From contig NZ_JAAKZC010000005.1 in the NCBI RefSeq assembly GCF_015230015.1, positions 62,001 to 126,000 on the forward strand: DNA of 64,000 bases, read 5' to 3'. This DNA is from Campylobacter concisus. GTDB taxonomy: Bacteria; Campylobacterota; Campylobacteria; Campylobacterales; Campylobacteraceae. Under the pieces are notes generated by a model that did no database searches, was not told the origin of the DNA, and saw nothing but the letters and a program-made list of their open reading frames with translations. The first letter of the stretch is position 1. The number at the start of each line of letters is the position of its first letter. Position numbers and translations under genes: made by a program. Below, one piece after another: positions 9,092 to 18,343 of this stretch.

Positions 9092-9950
9092 TATTTACCA
9101 GCATTTTTAGCTTTTCAAGCCTTGTTTGCATCGTCGCATCGATATTTCCGCCCTCGCTTATTATCACCACGCCGCCTTTACTTATGGCATCATCAGCGCT
9201 TACTTTTACGCGTTCGTTTTTACTAAACTGCTCTTTTAGATACTCGCTATCTTCAGGATTGACGCGAATTTCTATATTTTTTACGTCGCTTAGCTCTTTT
9301 ATAAGCGAATTTGCTAGGTGATGAGCGATCTGACTAGAAGCCGTTGAGACCTCTTTTTCTATCACCTCTTTTGCGATCTTTATCGCAGTTTGCCCAAGTT
9401 CTTCCTCGCTCTTTTTTAAAAACTCATCAAATTTAACGTACTGCTCATCAAGCTTTGCAGCTGAAGCGCTAAATTTAGCCTCAAGCTCTTTTATCTTTGC
9501 CTCATTTGCAGCATTTGTTTGAGTGATGCCTTCGTTTTTGCCATCCTCTTTTGCACGGGCGATCTCAGCTTCAAGTCGCTTTGCAAATTCACTCTCTTGA
9601 TTTTCTATTTGCATTTGAAGCTTGATGATGTTGCTGCTTAGCTCATCTGTCTTTTTAAGCAGCTCCTCGACAAAGCTAGAGTCAAATCCAGGCTGGTGAG
9701 CTTGGCTATTTTGAGACTGAGGCGCAAAGTGATTTTGCATATTTGGTTGCACTGGGTGCGACATCTGAGGTACGAAATTTTCACCACCTTGCTCTAAGCT
9801 TTGTTCATTTAGCTCTTCACTAAGATTATTTTCTTCTATCAAAACAGGTGCGCTATCTTGGGCTCTTTCGTTACTTCCAAGCACCTTAAATCTATAATTT
9901 TCTATAAAGTGAGCCGGTGAGGTCTCACTTGTTATTACGCTACTTTTCAT
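9084..9950 (-). CDS. fliH: Flagellar export regulator FliH
   Basis: 288 residues. FliH binds and restrains the FliI ATPase and docks it at the flagellar export gate. The first ~100 residues are low-complexity and rich in Q, N and H (for example QPNMQNHFAPQ), followed by a long coiled coil (about 100-180) and a conserved C-terminal domain with ELGQTAIKIAKEVIEKEV. Identity is secured by its place directly after fliG, which it overlaps by 4 bases (ATGA type). fliI is not in the window. Confidence 0.88.
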   Translation of the reverse strand: MKSSVITSETSPAHFIENYRFKVLGSNERAQDSAPVLIEENNLSEELNEQSLEQGGENFVPQMSHPVQPNMQNHFAPQSQNSQAHQPGFDSSFVEELLKKTDELSSNIIKLQMQIENQESEFAKRLEAEIARAKEDGKNEGITQTNAANEAKIKELEAKFSASAAKLDEQYVKFDEFLKKSEEELGQTAIKIAKEVIEKEVSTASSQIAHHLANSLIKELSDVKNIEIRVNPEDSEYLKEQFSKNERVKVSADDAISKGGVVIISEGGNIDATMQTRLEKLKMLVNNE

Positions 9951-10981
9951 TCTATCATCTCATCTGCTTCGCCAACTTGGAAGACACCTTGATCAGCTAG
10001 ACCTTGAACGACCTCAACGATGCGTCTTTGCGCCTCTTCAACGTCTTTTACACGCACAGCGCCAAGGTATTGCATCTCCTCTTTGAATGCTTCGGCTGCA
10101 CGCTGAGACATATTTGATAAAAATTTATCCTTAATGCCATCACTTGAGCCCTTAAATGCAACCATAAGGTCCTTTTTATCGACATTTTTAAGAATTTCCC
10201 TAATCGCAGTTGCGTTAAGATTGATAATATCTTCAAATGTAAACATAAGCTCTTTAATCGTTGTAGCAAGCTTATCGTCGCTTTGTTCGATGCGCTCGAT
10301 CGTGCTTTTGCTAGCTTTTTGACCAAGTCTGTTAAGTACTTCCGCCACAGCTCTTGGGCCACCAACCTCGACCTTGTAAGATGTGAGGCTTTCAAGTTTG
10401 CCCTCAAGCACTGTTGAGACACGCTTGATGACTGATGGGCTGATCTCACCAAGGTTTGCCATCCTGATCACAACCTCGCTTCTTAGCTCATCTGAGAAAA
10501 AGCTTAGCGTCTCGGCGGCACTTGTTGAGTCCATGTGGGCTAGGATTAGCGCGATAGTTTGAGGGTGCTCTTTTACGATGAAGTCTGCGAGCTGTTGTGG
10601 CTTTATCTTATCAAGATAGCCAAAGCTCTTTGAGTTTTCCATGCTTTTAGCAAGCTTGTCTAAAATTTTCTGAGCAGCCTCTGGGCCAAATGTGCGGTAT
10701 AAAATTTCTTTTGCATACTCTAAGCCGCCACTTCTCATATATTGATTTGACTGCATGAGAGCGTAAAATTCTTCTAAAATGGCGCCTGCTACTTGCTTGT
10801 CTATGTTTTTTGCAGTTGCTATGTAGCCTGAAATTTCAGTGATGACATCAACATCCATGTGAGAAAATATAAGAGCCGTCGCCTCTTCGCCAAGCTGTAT
10901 TAGTAAAATAGCGATCTTTTCTGGCATCGAAAGATCGTCATATATCATCTTTTGCTTATCGGTTAGTTTTATAGACATCAA
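9947..10981 (-). CDS. fliG: Flagellar motor switch protein FliG
   Basis: 344 residues. Three-part FliG: N-terminal domain docking on FliF (EKIAILLIQLGEEATALIFSHMD), middle domain with the EHPQTIALILAHMD motif that binds FliM, and the C-terminal torque domain with FTFEDIINL and charged residues facing the stator. It forms the C-ring rotor and also serves in the feedback checks that control Campylobacter flagellar gene expression. It overlaps both fliF and fliH by 4 bases. Confidence 0.97.
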   Translation of the reverse strand: MMSIKLTDKQKMIYDDLSMPEKIAILLIQLGEEATALIFSHMDVDVITEISGYIATAKNIDKQVAGAILEEFYALMQSNQYMRSGGLEYAKEILYRTFGPEAAQKILDKLAKSMENSKSFGYLDKIKPQQLADFIVKEHPQTIALILAHMDSTSAAETLSFFSDELRSEVVIRMANLGEISPSVIKRVSTVLEGKLESLTSYKVEVGGPRAVAEVLNRLGQKASKSTIERIEQSDDKLATTIKELMFTFEDIINLNATAIREILKNVDKKDLMVAFKGSSDGIKDKFLSNMSQRAAEAFKEEMQYLGAVRVKDVEEAQRRIVEVVQGLADQGVFQVGEADEMIE

Positions 10982-12675
10982 ATTTCCTTACGCATGTTAA
11001 AGTCACTATCATTTTTAACCATATCTTGGAGTAAATTTGAAATTTCCTCGCTTCGCTCAGTGACTATTATCTTCATCTTTTCAAGAAGGACGTCGTATTT
11101 TAGCTCATCTTCGTTAAATTCACCGCTAAGACCAAGCTGCTCCTCGACCTTCTTGCGAGCGGCTTTAAATTTCTCAAGCGTATCTTCTGCATCCATCTCG
11201 ATATCTTCAAGATCGTCTTGGACTTGCTCCTCTTCTTCTTTCGTCTCTTCAAGCATCTTTTGCATAAATGGCACGATGACTTTTTTGTAGAAGATGTAAA
11301 GTAGCAGTGCTGCAAAGATGTATTTTAGTAGCGGCAAGAAAGGCATCACGTAGTTGTTCATAAAGCCATCCATCTTCTCGCCAGTGCTGACATCTTTGCC
11401 AGTTTTAAACTCGAAGTTATCTAAGCTTACCTCATCACCTCTATTTTGATTGTAGCCGATTGATTGCTTGATTAAATTTGTGATTGATTCTCTTTGCTCT
11501 TTGGTAAGCGGGGCAAATTCAAGCTCACCAGTTGGTTTGCCGTCTTTATCCTTTTTGCTTTGATAAAGTCCGTCTATAACGACAGCTGCGCTCACTCTGT
11601 TTATGCTAGCAAACTGCCCTTTGACATTTGTCACTTTCTTTGAAATTTCGTAGTTTGTCTGCTGCGAGCTTTTGTTGTACTGCTCTTTTAAAGTGCTATC
11701 ATCAAGACCTTGAACAGGACCTATGTTACTAACCGCACCTGGCACGCCGCCTACTTCATTTGGAGCTGAGCCTTGACGCTTTTCTTCGATGTTGCTCTCG
11801 CTTCTTACGACGTTATTTGGGTCATAAACCTCGCTTTTTGTATCTTTTTTGTCAAAGTCAAAGTCGATATTTACCTTCGCTACGACCTTATCTGCCCCGC
11901 CCACGATAGGAGCTAGGACATTTACTATCTTTTGCTCGTAGTTGTTTTCAAACTCGCGCTTATAGCGGATCTGCTGAGCTATGGCATCACTATCAAACTC
12001 GCCGTCTTCATCGCCAAGTGCGACGCCATCTTGATTGACGATCTTGACATTTTCGGTGCTTAAATTTGTAACAGAGGCAGCAACTAGGTTTTTAATGCCA
12101 AAAATTTGCTTCGCATTTAGACTAACGCCTGGCTTTAGCTCAACCACGATCGAGGCCGTTGGCAGTGCTTGTCTTTCAGTAAAGACGCTCTCTTTTGGTA
12201 TGGCTATTCTTACGGTTGCTTTTTGGATAGATGAGAGGCTCTCGATCGTTCTAGCTAGCTCGCCCTCAAGCGCTCTTTGAAATTTAACTCTCTGCTCGGC
12301 ATCAGTAGCTCCAAATTCTTGCTTGTCAAAAATTTCAAAACCGATCTTACTCTCTTTTGGTATGCCAAGCGTTGCAACAGCGATACGCTCTTTATATACA
12401 TCGCTAGTTGGCACAAGGATAGTGCCTTCATTTGCTAGTTTATACTTTATGCCATCTTTGTTTAGCTGATCGACTATTAAGGCTGAGTCGCTTGGGCTGA
12501 TGTTTTCAAAAAGGACGCTATATCCTGCAAAGCTATCACTTTTGCTTTTGTAAAGCGTTAAAAATACCAAAAAAGCCACTACTAAGACGATCGAGCTGCC
12601 TGCGACGATCTTTTGTTTTAGTGAAAGCTTTTGATAAATTTGACTTATTTGATGAAGTAATGCCTTAAAATCCAT
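10978..12675 (-). CDS. fliF: Flagellar MS-ring protein FliF
   Basis: 565 residues. Forms the inner-membrane MS ring on which the C ring and export gate assemble. One membrane segment lies near residues 25-44 and a second near 436-455, with the large periplasmic ring-building (YscJ/FliF) region between them; GIPKESKIGFEIFDKQEFGATDAEQRVKFQRALEGEL is the family hallmark region. The acidic C-terminal tail binds FliG. It is 4 bp from hisC and overlaps fliG by 4 bases. Confidence 0.97.
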   Translation of the reverse strand: MDFKALLHQISQIYQKLSLKQKIVAGSSIVLVVAFLVFLTLYKSKSDSFAGYSVLFENISPSDSALIVDQLNKDGIKYKLANEGTILVPTSDVYKERIAVATLGIPKESKIGFEIFDKQEFGATDAEQRVKFQRALEGELARTIESLSSIQKATVRIAIPKESVFTERQALPTASIVVELKPGVSLNAKQIFGIKNLVAASVTNLSTENVKIVNQDGVALGDEDGEFDSDAIAQQIRYKREFENNYEQKIVNVLAPIVGGADKVVAKVNIDFDFDKKDTKSEVYDPNNVVRSESNIEEKRQGSAPNEVGGVPGAVSNIGPVQGLDDSTLKEQYNKSSQQTNYEISKKVTNVKGQFASINRVSAAVVIDGLYQSKKDKDGKPTGELEFAPLTKEQRESITNLIKQSIGYNQNRGDEVSLDNFEFKTGKDVSTGEKMDGFMNNYVMPFLPLLKYIFAALLLYIFYKKVIVPFMQKMLEETKEEEEQVQDDLEDIEMDAEDTLEKFKAARKKVEEQLGLSGEFNEDELKYDVLLEKMKIIVTERSEEISNLLQDMVKNDSDFNMRKEI

Positions 12676-12679
12676 ATCC

Positions 12680-13777
12680 CTACTTTAAAATTTGCTCTAA
12701 CTCTTCAAAAACTCTATCGTTTTGCCATGCCTGACCGATAGTGATTCTCACCGCATTTAAGGCGTAGCTTTTTAAATCTCGTAAAATTATACCTTTTTTT
12801 AGCATCTTTTCGCATATCTGGCTTGATTTTGGCTCGTTAAATTTAAAAGTTATGAAATTTGTGTAGCTTGGGATAAACTCGATGCCATTTTGCTTTGCAA
12901 ACTCCTCATATCTCTTCATCTGCTCGAAGTTGTTTTGCATAGTTTTTTGCACAAATTCATCATCTCCAAGCGCTACAATCGCCGCTCTTAGGCTTGGAGT
13001 TGTGATGTTAAATGGAGCTCTTAGCTTTGAAAGAGCGCCTATGATCTCTTCATTTGCCATGCCGTATCCAACGCGCATGCCGCCAAGTGCGTAGGCCTTT
13101 GAGAAAGTGCCAAGATAGATGGCGTTTTTAAATTTCACCACTTCGCTTGGCTTTATCTCTTTTTTGCTATCTTTAAATTTAGCAAATTCGTTGTAAGCAC
13201 AATCAAGCACTACAAGCGTGTTTTCACCAATGTTTTTTATAAATTTATAGACTTCATCGGCATTGATGCATTCGCCCAAAGGGTTGTTTGGTAAGCAAAG
13301 AAAAATGACAGAGATTTCATCTTTGTGCGCGTTATAAATTTCTAAAAACTCGCCCAGATCATGCTCCATGCTCTTTGTGCGGTAAATTTTAGCACCAGTT
13401 TGTTTTGCATAAATTTCATACATCGCAAATGTCACGCCAGCCATCAAAACGCCACTTTGCTTGTTCGCCTTTGCGTGAAGTGCAAACTCTATGATCTGGT
13501 CGCTTCCAGAGCCGATGATTAGATTTTTGCTAGTTACGCCAAATTTCTTAGCCAGCCTCTCTTTTAGCTCAAAGTAGCTATCATCTGGATATAGATGTGC
13601 GTTTTTAGCGACCTCTTTTAGCGCCTCTTCTACGCGTTTGCTCGTGCCAAATGGATTTTCATTGCTCGCTAGTTTTATCACATCTTTTGCATCGATGCCA
13701 AACTCTCTAACCACAAGCTCGATTGGCTTTCCAGCCTCGTAATTTACTAGATCATCTAAAAAGTCATTAAATTTCAT
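12680..13777 (-). CDS. hisC: Histidinol-phosphate aminotransferase
   Basis: 365 residues, fold-type I PLP enzyme. The ASNENPFG motif is at 37-44 and the Schiff-base lysine is K227 in [16 protein letters not shown]. It makes histidinol phosphate and, given its place directly after pheA, may also transaminate phenylpyruvate/4-hydroxyphenylpyruvate, a dual use known for this family. The start overlaps the stop of pheA. hisA and hisH lie 23 kb away. Confidence 0.93.
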   Translation of the reverse strand: MKFNDFLDDLVNYEAGKPIELVVREFGIDAKDVIKLASNENPFGTSKRVEEALKEVAKNAHLYPDDSYFELKERLAKKFGVTSKNLIIGSGSDQIIEFALHAKANKQSGVLMAGVTFAMYEIYAKQTGAKIYRTKSMEHDLGEFLEIYNAHKDEISVIFLCLPNNPLGECINADEVYKFIKNIGENTLVVLDCAYNEFAKFKDSKKEIKPSEVVKFKNAIYLGTFSKAYALGGMRVGYGMANEEIIGALSKLRAPFNITTPSLRAAIVALGDDEFVQKTMQNNFEQMKRYEEFAKQNGIEFIPSYTNFITFKFNEPKSSQICEKMLKKGIILRDLKSYALNAVRITIGQAWQNDRVFEELEQILK

Positions 13778-14856
13778 TACTCATCTCCGTTTAAATAGCT
13801 TCCAAGCCAAGTTATCTCAGCGCCGCTCTCTTTTGCGAGCTCAAAAGCGTTTTGCACCTTCTCATCGTCGATATGCCCTTCAAAGTCAAGATAAAAAATT
13901 GACTTAAATTCGCGCTGTTTTATAGGACGTGACTCAAGTTTTGTGATATTGATATTTTCATTTTTAAAGATAGAAAGCAGATCAGCAAGGCGTCCTGGAC
14001 TGTGATCAGTCTTTGCTAGGATCGAAGTTTTCGAGTTTTCAACCTTGGCGTTTTTAAAATCGCTTAAGATCAAAAATCTCGTTCTATTTGCCATATTATC
14101 TTCAATCGTTTCATATACGATTGGCACGTTGTAAATTTTAGCTGCGATTTTTGAGCAAATGGCGGCTGATTCTCTATCCATAGATGCCATATATGCAGCT
14201 GCTGCAGTTGATTTGGCTGGGACAAATTCGACCTCATTTAGCATATGATCTTCTAAAAATTTACGGCACTGGTTGTAGCCTTGCGGATGCGAGTAAATTC
14301 GCTTGATCTCTTTTAAATTTTCATTTATACTAACAAAGCTATGGTGGATATCTACGTAGAGCTCTGCTACTATCTTTATATCATCAAATTTACTCAAACA
14401 ATCAAGCGTAGCTCCAACAGCGCCTTCAGTGTTGTTTTCGATAGGCACGACGCCGTATTTTGCCTCTTTTTGAGCTAGCTTCGTAAAAACTGCCTCGATC
14501 GTAGCAAGTGGTAAATATGCACTCATCGCACCAAATCTACTTTGCGCCGCTTGATGCGTGTAAGTGCCCTCAGGCCCAAGATAGACGATCTTTTGAGGCA
14601 TCTCTAAATTTCTACTTACGGCAAAAATTTCAAGGTAAATGGCCTCGATAGCAGCCTTATTTAAGGCTTTATCTTTGCTAAGGCTAGTTAAGCGGTTTAT
14701 GATAGCTCGCTCACGCTCAGGGCGATATATAGGCGTCCCAGTCGTTTGCTTTAGCTTGCCGATCTGCTCGACAAGCTTCATTCTTTCGTTTAATTTATTT
14801 AAGATGAGATCATCGATACTATCGATATCTTTTCTAAGCTCATTTAGCTCTTGCAT
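13777..14856 (-). CDS. pheA: Bifunctional chorismate mutase / prephenate dehydratase
   Basis: Converts chorismate to prephenate and then phenylpyruvate. 359 residues from the ATG at 14856: an AroQ-type chorismate mutase ([23 protein letters not shown]), then the dehydratase domain with ANRTRFLIL, and a C-terminal ACT domain ([19 protein letters not shown]) for phenylalanine feedback. The reading frame is open 54 bases further upstream, but that part lies in the lysA coding region and reads as unrelated basic residues, so I chose the internal ATG. It overlaps lysA by 17 bases. Confidence 0.95.
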   Translation of the reverse strand: MQELNELRKDIDSIDDLILNKLNERMKLVEQIGKLKQTTGTPIYRPERERAIINRLTSLSKDKALNKAAIEAIYLEIFAVSRNLEMPQKIVYLGPEGTYTHQAAQSRFGAMSAYLPLATIEAVFTKLAQKEAKYGVVPIENNTEGAVGATLDCLSKFDDIKIVAELYVDIHHSFVSINENLKEIKRIYSHPQGYNQCRKFLEDHMLNEVEFVPAKSTAAAAYMASMDRESAAICSKIAAKIYNVPIVYETIEDNMANRTRFLILSDFKNAKVENSKTSILAKTDHSPGRLADLLSIFKNENINITKLESRPIKQREFKSIFYLDFEGHIDDEKVQNAFELAKESGAEITWLGSYLNGDE

Positions 14857-16063
14857 CAGCGCTCTCCAAAAACTCAATCTCAGGTGCCACGACGTCCTCG
14901 AAGCTCTCACGTCTTCTTATCAGCCTATCTTTGCCATCAAGCAGGCAAATTTCAGCGGCTCTGTTTCTTGTGTTGTAGTTTGAGCTCATGCTAAATCCAT
15001 AAGCCCCAGCCCCTTTAACCACGATGATATCGCCACTTTCACACTCTGGTAGCTTGATATCTTTTGCTAAAAAGTCACCGCTTTCACAAACTGGACCGAC
15101 CACATCACAAGTGCCCAAATTTTCATCCTTGCCGTAAGCAAAAATTTTGTGATGCGCGCCATAAAGGCTTGGTCTTATGAGATCATTCATCGCTCCATCA
15201 GTGATGACAAATCTCTTTTTGCCGTTAAATTTCTCATATAAAACGCTTGCTACAAAGTAGCCAGCATTGCCCACGATAAAGCGTCCTGGCTCGCAAACGA
15301 CGGTCACATCTTGACCTTTTAGTGCGCCTAAAATTCCTTGTGCGTAGTCGTATAAATTTATCTCTTTTTCATCGTTGTAGATGATGCCAAGTCCGCCGCC
15401 AACATCAAAGAATTTGATATCGATCTCAAGCGCTCTTAGCTCTCTTAAAAGCTCGCTAACGATCTTTGCAGCATCTATTATCGGGCTTAGTGAAGTTAGC
15501 TGCGAGCCGATGTGAAAATGTATGCCAGTTGGTTCAAGAAACTCTGATGCTTTAGCGTGGATATACATCTTTTTAGCCGTCTGCGCATCGACGCCAAATT
15601 TGTTTTCATTTAGCCCTGTCGAGATATATGGGTGAGTTTTTGCATCAACGCCTGGATTTACCCTGATGCTGATCCTTGCCTTTAAATTTAGTCCTTTTGC
15701 TATCGCTTCAAGCCTTAAAAGCTCGGCAAAACTCTCGACATTTATCAGCAAAATTTCATTTTCTAAAGCCTCTTTTAGCTCTTCATCGCTCTTGCCAACG
15801 CCGCTAAAGATGATCTGATATCTCTTAGCTCCTGCTAACAGCGCTCTTTTGACCTCGCCGATGCTCACGCAGTCAAATCCTGCTCCAAGATCAGCCAGAA
15901 ATTTTAAAACACTTAAATTTGAGTTTGCTTTTACAGCGTAGCAAACCAGAGATTTTCTAGCGTAAAATGCGTTTTTTAGCGCTTCATAGCGCTCTTTAAT
16001 GTAGTTAAAATCATAAACGTAAAGTGGGGTTTTGTATTTGCTTGCAAGCTCTTTAAAATCCAT
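14840..16063 (-). CDS. lysA: Diaminopimelate decarboxylase
   Basis: Last step of lysine synthesis: decarboxylates meso-diaminopimelate. 407 residues, alanine racemase-like barrel. PLP lysine is K45 in CYAVKANSN. HIGSQ, GGGLGI, CEPGR and the C-terminal GAGAYG region are the family landmarks. It is the first gene of the lysA-pheA-hisC-fliF-fliG-fliH-dxs unit, with a TAAAAT promoter box and AAGG ribosome site in the gap after lptG. Confidence 0.97.
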   Translation of the reverse strand: MDFKELASKYKTPLYVYDFNYIKERYEALKNAFYARKSLVCYAVKANSNLSVLKFLADLGAGFDCVSIGEVKRALLAGAKRYQIIFSGVGKSDEELKEALENEILLINVESFAELLRLEAIAKGLNLKARISIRVNPGVDAKTHPYISTGLNENKFGVDAQTAKKMYIHAKASEFLEPTGIHFHIGSQLTSLSPIIDAAKIVSELLRELRALEIDIKFFDVGGGLGIIYNDEKEINLYDYAQGILGALKGQDVTVVCEPGRFIVGNAGYFVASVLYEKFNGKKRFVITDGAMNDLIRPSLYGAHHKIFAYGKDENLGTCDVVGPVCESGDFLAKDIKLPECESGDIIVVKGAGAYGFSMSSNYNTRNRAAEICLLDGKDRLIRRRESFEDVVAPEIEFLESADARAK

Positions 16064-16089
16064 AAAATAGCCTTTTTTAAAATGGCTTG

Positions 16090-16095
16090 ATTTTA
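16090..16095 (-). promoter_or_regulatory. Candidate -10 box for lysA operon
   Basis: Minus-strand TTTTTTGTAAAATCAAGCC has TAAAAT preceded by a T-rich stretch and TG-like context, typical of Campylobacter sigma70 promoters. Predicted start about 20 bases upstream of the lysA ATG. This would put amino acid synthesis, the flagellar base and dxs on one transcript. Confidence 0.5.
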
Positions 16096-16118
16096 CAAAA
16101 AAGTTGCCAAAATTTGGC

Positions 16119-17183
16119 TTAACGATGCGATTTTATGAGATAAATGGCGTATGCAAAAAGCAAAATAACAGGGAGCACCATGCCGATCTCTGGCAAGATG
16201 ACTGAGGTTTGAGCAAATTTGGTTAAGATAAAGAGAAGTCCCCAAACTACGAGAGTTATCACAACAAAAATAAATGTTGAGAGTGCTAGGTTAAAAAACC
16301 TGCCAGTTACTGGCAAGTGATAGTAGAAAATAAGTAGTAAAAATGGCGCAAAAAATGGCGTGATAGCAAGGTTATAAAAGGCAGTTTTTGCGCTATCAAG
16401 CCCTATGCCTTCGTTTTTAAATGTCTTTATAAAATTTATCGCATCAGGTATGTTAAATTTCGAGTTTTCAACGCTTGCAGCACTCTCGATGCTCTTTGGC
16501 TTAAAGCCTTTTAGTGCGTCCATACTCACACTCTCTTTTTTGACAAATCCAGCCTCACCAAGCTCTAAAATTTGCGGTAGGCTAGTTTGATTAACATCCT
16601 CTAAAACCCACTCGTTATCTTTAAATTTAGCGTGATTAGCAAAGGTTGTCGAGATCAAATTTGTACCATTTATCTCAAAGATCCTCACGTCATTTGCCCT
16701 TTGTTTGGCCGAGTTTAGCTCTTTTATATAGATAAATTTGCCTTCAAATTTCAAAAATGAGTCGTTTGTACTCTTTGAAAAAGCGGTGTTTTTTGCAATG
16801 CTTTTTTGATAATCATGTGCATAAGCAAATGGTGTAAAATTTAGCCCGACGTAAAAGATCGTCACAAAAAGTGCGATGAGAAATGGTGGCAAAATTAGCT
16901 TATTTTTACTGATGCCAAGCGCATAAAAGCTAATTAACTCGTTTGAGCGAACCATATTTACATGTAAAATTATTAGCGCAAAGATGATTGAGAGTGGCAA
17001 AACATAGCTGATCGCACTTAGTGATGTAAGACCCACATAGAGTAGCTGAAGGTTTGCAGATGGCGGCAGATCTTTTAAATTTGTAAGCAGATCGATGCCA
17101 ACATAAAATAGCTCAAGCGCTAAAAATACGATAAGAAAAGATTTTATATAGACCCAGCCAACGTATCTGGCGTATAGTTTCAT
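16119..17183 (-). CDS. lptG: LptF/LptG-family LPS export permease
   Basis: 354 residues with membrane segments at the N-terminus (about 10-30, 50-75, 95-115) and C-terminus (about 270-290, 300-320, 330-350) flanking a periplasmic beta-jellyroll domain, the arrangement of the YjgP/YjgQ family. With LptB it extracts lipooligosaccharide from the inner membrane toward LptC/A. F and G are hard to separate by eye; G is preferred because a single such gene next to pth and lysA is how I remember the C. jejuni locus. Overlaps the end of pth by 4 bases. Confidence 0.75.
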   Translation of the reverse strand: MKLYARYVGWVYIKSFLIVFLALELFYVGIDLLTNLKDLPPSANLQLLYVGLTSLSAISYVLPLSIIFALIILHVNMVRSNELISFYALGISKNKLILPPFLIALFVTIFYVGLNFTPFAYAHDYQKSIAKNTAFSKSTNDSFLKFEGKFIYIKELNSAKQRANDVRIFEINGTNLISTTFANHAKFKDNEWVLEDVNQTSLPQILELGEAGFVKKESVSMDALKGFKPKSIESAASVENSKFNIPDAINFIKTFKNEGIGLDSAKTAFYNLAITPFFAPFLLLIFYYHLPVTGRFFNLALSTFIFVVITLVVWGLLFILTKFAQTSVILPEIGMVLPVILLFAYAIYLIKSHR

Positions 17184-17728
17184 TTGATAAGACCTTTTTT
17201 TACCGTAAATTTTTGTGAAATTTCGTTGATGTCACTCTTTAGCAACTCACAAACCGCATTTTTTGTATAGGCTAAAATTTCATCTAAAGCCTTTTTTTCT
17301 TCATCGCTAAACTCTCCAAGGACGAAATTTTTAGCATCGCCCTCATGCCCTATACCAACGCGCACTCTTTCGTAGTCGTTGCCTATTAGATTATCGATCG
17401 ATTTTATGCCGTTATGTCCGCCGCTACTGCCGCCTTTTTTAAATTTAACCGCGCCAAAACTAAGATCAAGATCGTCGTGGATGACGATGATCCTATCTGG
17501 CTTATAAAAGTCTTTTACCGACTTAACACTTTGACCTGAGAGGTTCATAAATGTCGTTGGTTTTAGCAAGATAATGTCGTTAAATTTAAAAACTTCGCCT
17601 TGAAATTTAGCTGAGCTAACATCTTTAAAATTTGAGTCTTTTAGGAGGTCTATAAGCATAAAGCCTATGTTATGTCTAGTATTTTCGTATTTGGGGCCAG
17701 GATTGCCCAGCCCCGCTATTAGTGTCAC
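17180..17728 (-). CDS. pth: Peptidyl-tRNA hydrolase
   Basis: Frees tRNA from peptidyl-tRNA released by stalled ribosomes. 182 residues. GLGNPGPKYENTRHNIGF is the family signature, with catalytic H19, N9 in GLGNPG and the aspartate of VIHDDLDL. It follows rplY by 11 bases, a common pairing in bacteria. Confidence 0.97.
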   Translation of the reverse strand: MTLIAGLGNPGPKYENTRHNIGFMLIDLLKDSNFKDVSSAKFQGEVFKFNDIILLKPTTFMNLSGQSVKSVKDFYKPDRIIVIHDDLDLSFGAVKFKKGGSSGGHNGIKSIDNLIGNDYERVRVGIGHEGDAKNFVLGEFSDEEKKALDEILAYTKNAVCELLKSDINEISQKFTVKKGLIK

Positions 17729-17739
17729 AAAAGCCCTTT

Positions 17740-18276
17740 TTATTTAGCTTTAATAACTCCAAGTACCGCAACACGGTCAGCGTCAATGATAGTAACGCCT
17801 TTAGGAGCTGTGATATCGCGAACCAAAATCGTATCATCAATGTCAAGTTTGCTTACATCAACGTCAAATGAATTTGGTAAATTTTCAGCCGTGCATTTTA
17901 CGCAAAGACGTCTTTTTGACTGGATCAAAACGCCCTTATTTTTAAGACCAATAGGTGTTCCAACTGGCTTAACCGGGATCATATATTTTGATAAAACGCC
18001 AGGAAGTGCTACTTTTAGATCCACGTGTTTAAGATCGCTTGTAACAACATCTCTTTGGTAATCAACAATAACGACATTATAAACTTTTCCGCCTACTTTT
18101 ACATCAAAAGCAAGGCTCTCTTTTTTGCGTGCTTCTTTAATAAAGTCATTTACTTTAAAAGCTGCTGCAACATTCTCTAATCCCTTGCCATAAATGTTGG
18201 CGATTAGATAACCATCTCTTCTCAAAGCCTTCGCAGACTTCTTACCGATACTCTCTCTAACGATTCCTTCTAACAT
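17740..18276 (-). CDS. rplY: 50S ribosomal protein L25 (Ctc form)
   Basis: 178 residues. An N-terminal L25 domain that binds 5S rRNA (about 1-90) is joined to the longer C-terminal TL5/CTC beta domain ([19 protein letters not shown]), so this is the long 'general stress' form rather than the short E. coli type. Strong AAAGGAAAA ribosome site. First gene of an rplY-pth-lptG unit with a TAAAAT box upstream. Confidence 0.95.
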   Translation of the reverse strand: MLEGIVRESIGKKSAKALRRDGYLIANIYGKGLENVAAAFKVNDFIKEARKKESLAFDVKVGGKVYNVVIVDYQRDVVTSDLKHVDLKVALPGVLSKYMIPVKPVGTPIGLKNKGVLIQSKRRLCVKCTAENLPNSFDVDVSKLDIDDTILVRDITAPKGVTIIDADRVAVLGVIKAK

Positions 18277-18305
18277 CGTTTTCCTTTCATAAAAAATAGG
18301 TGCTG

Positions 18306-18311
18306 ATTTTA
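18306..18311 (-). promoter_or_regulatory. Candidate -10 box for rplY-pth-lptG
   Basis: Minus-strand AGATAAAATCAGC contains TAAAAT about 30 bases before the rplY ATG. The gap upstream belongs to the end of the PilT-type gene, so this would be a separate promoter. Confidence 0.45.
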
Positions 18312-18343
18312 TCTAATGCTTTATAAATTTCAGATAAAGCTTA

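Noticed and set aside
10048-10452. 134-codon frame on the same strand as fliG
   Set aside because: Alternative frame inside fliG; rich in Ser/Arg/Leu without any family pattern.
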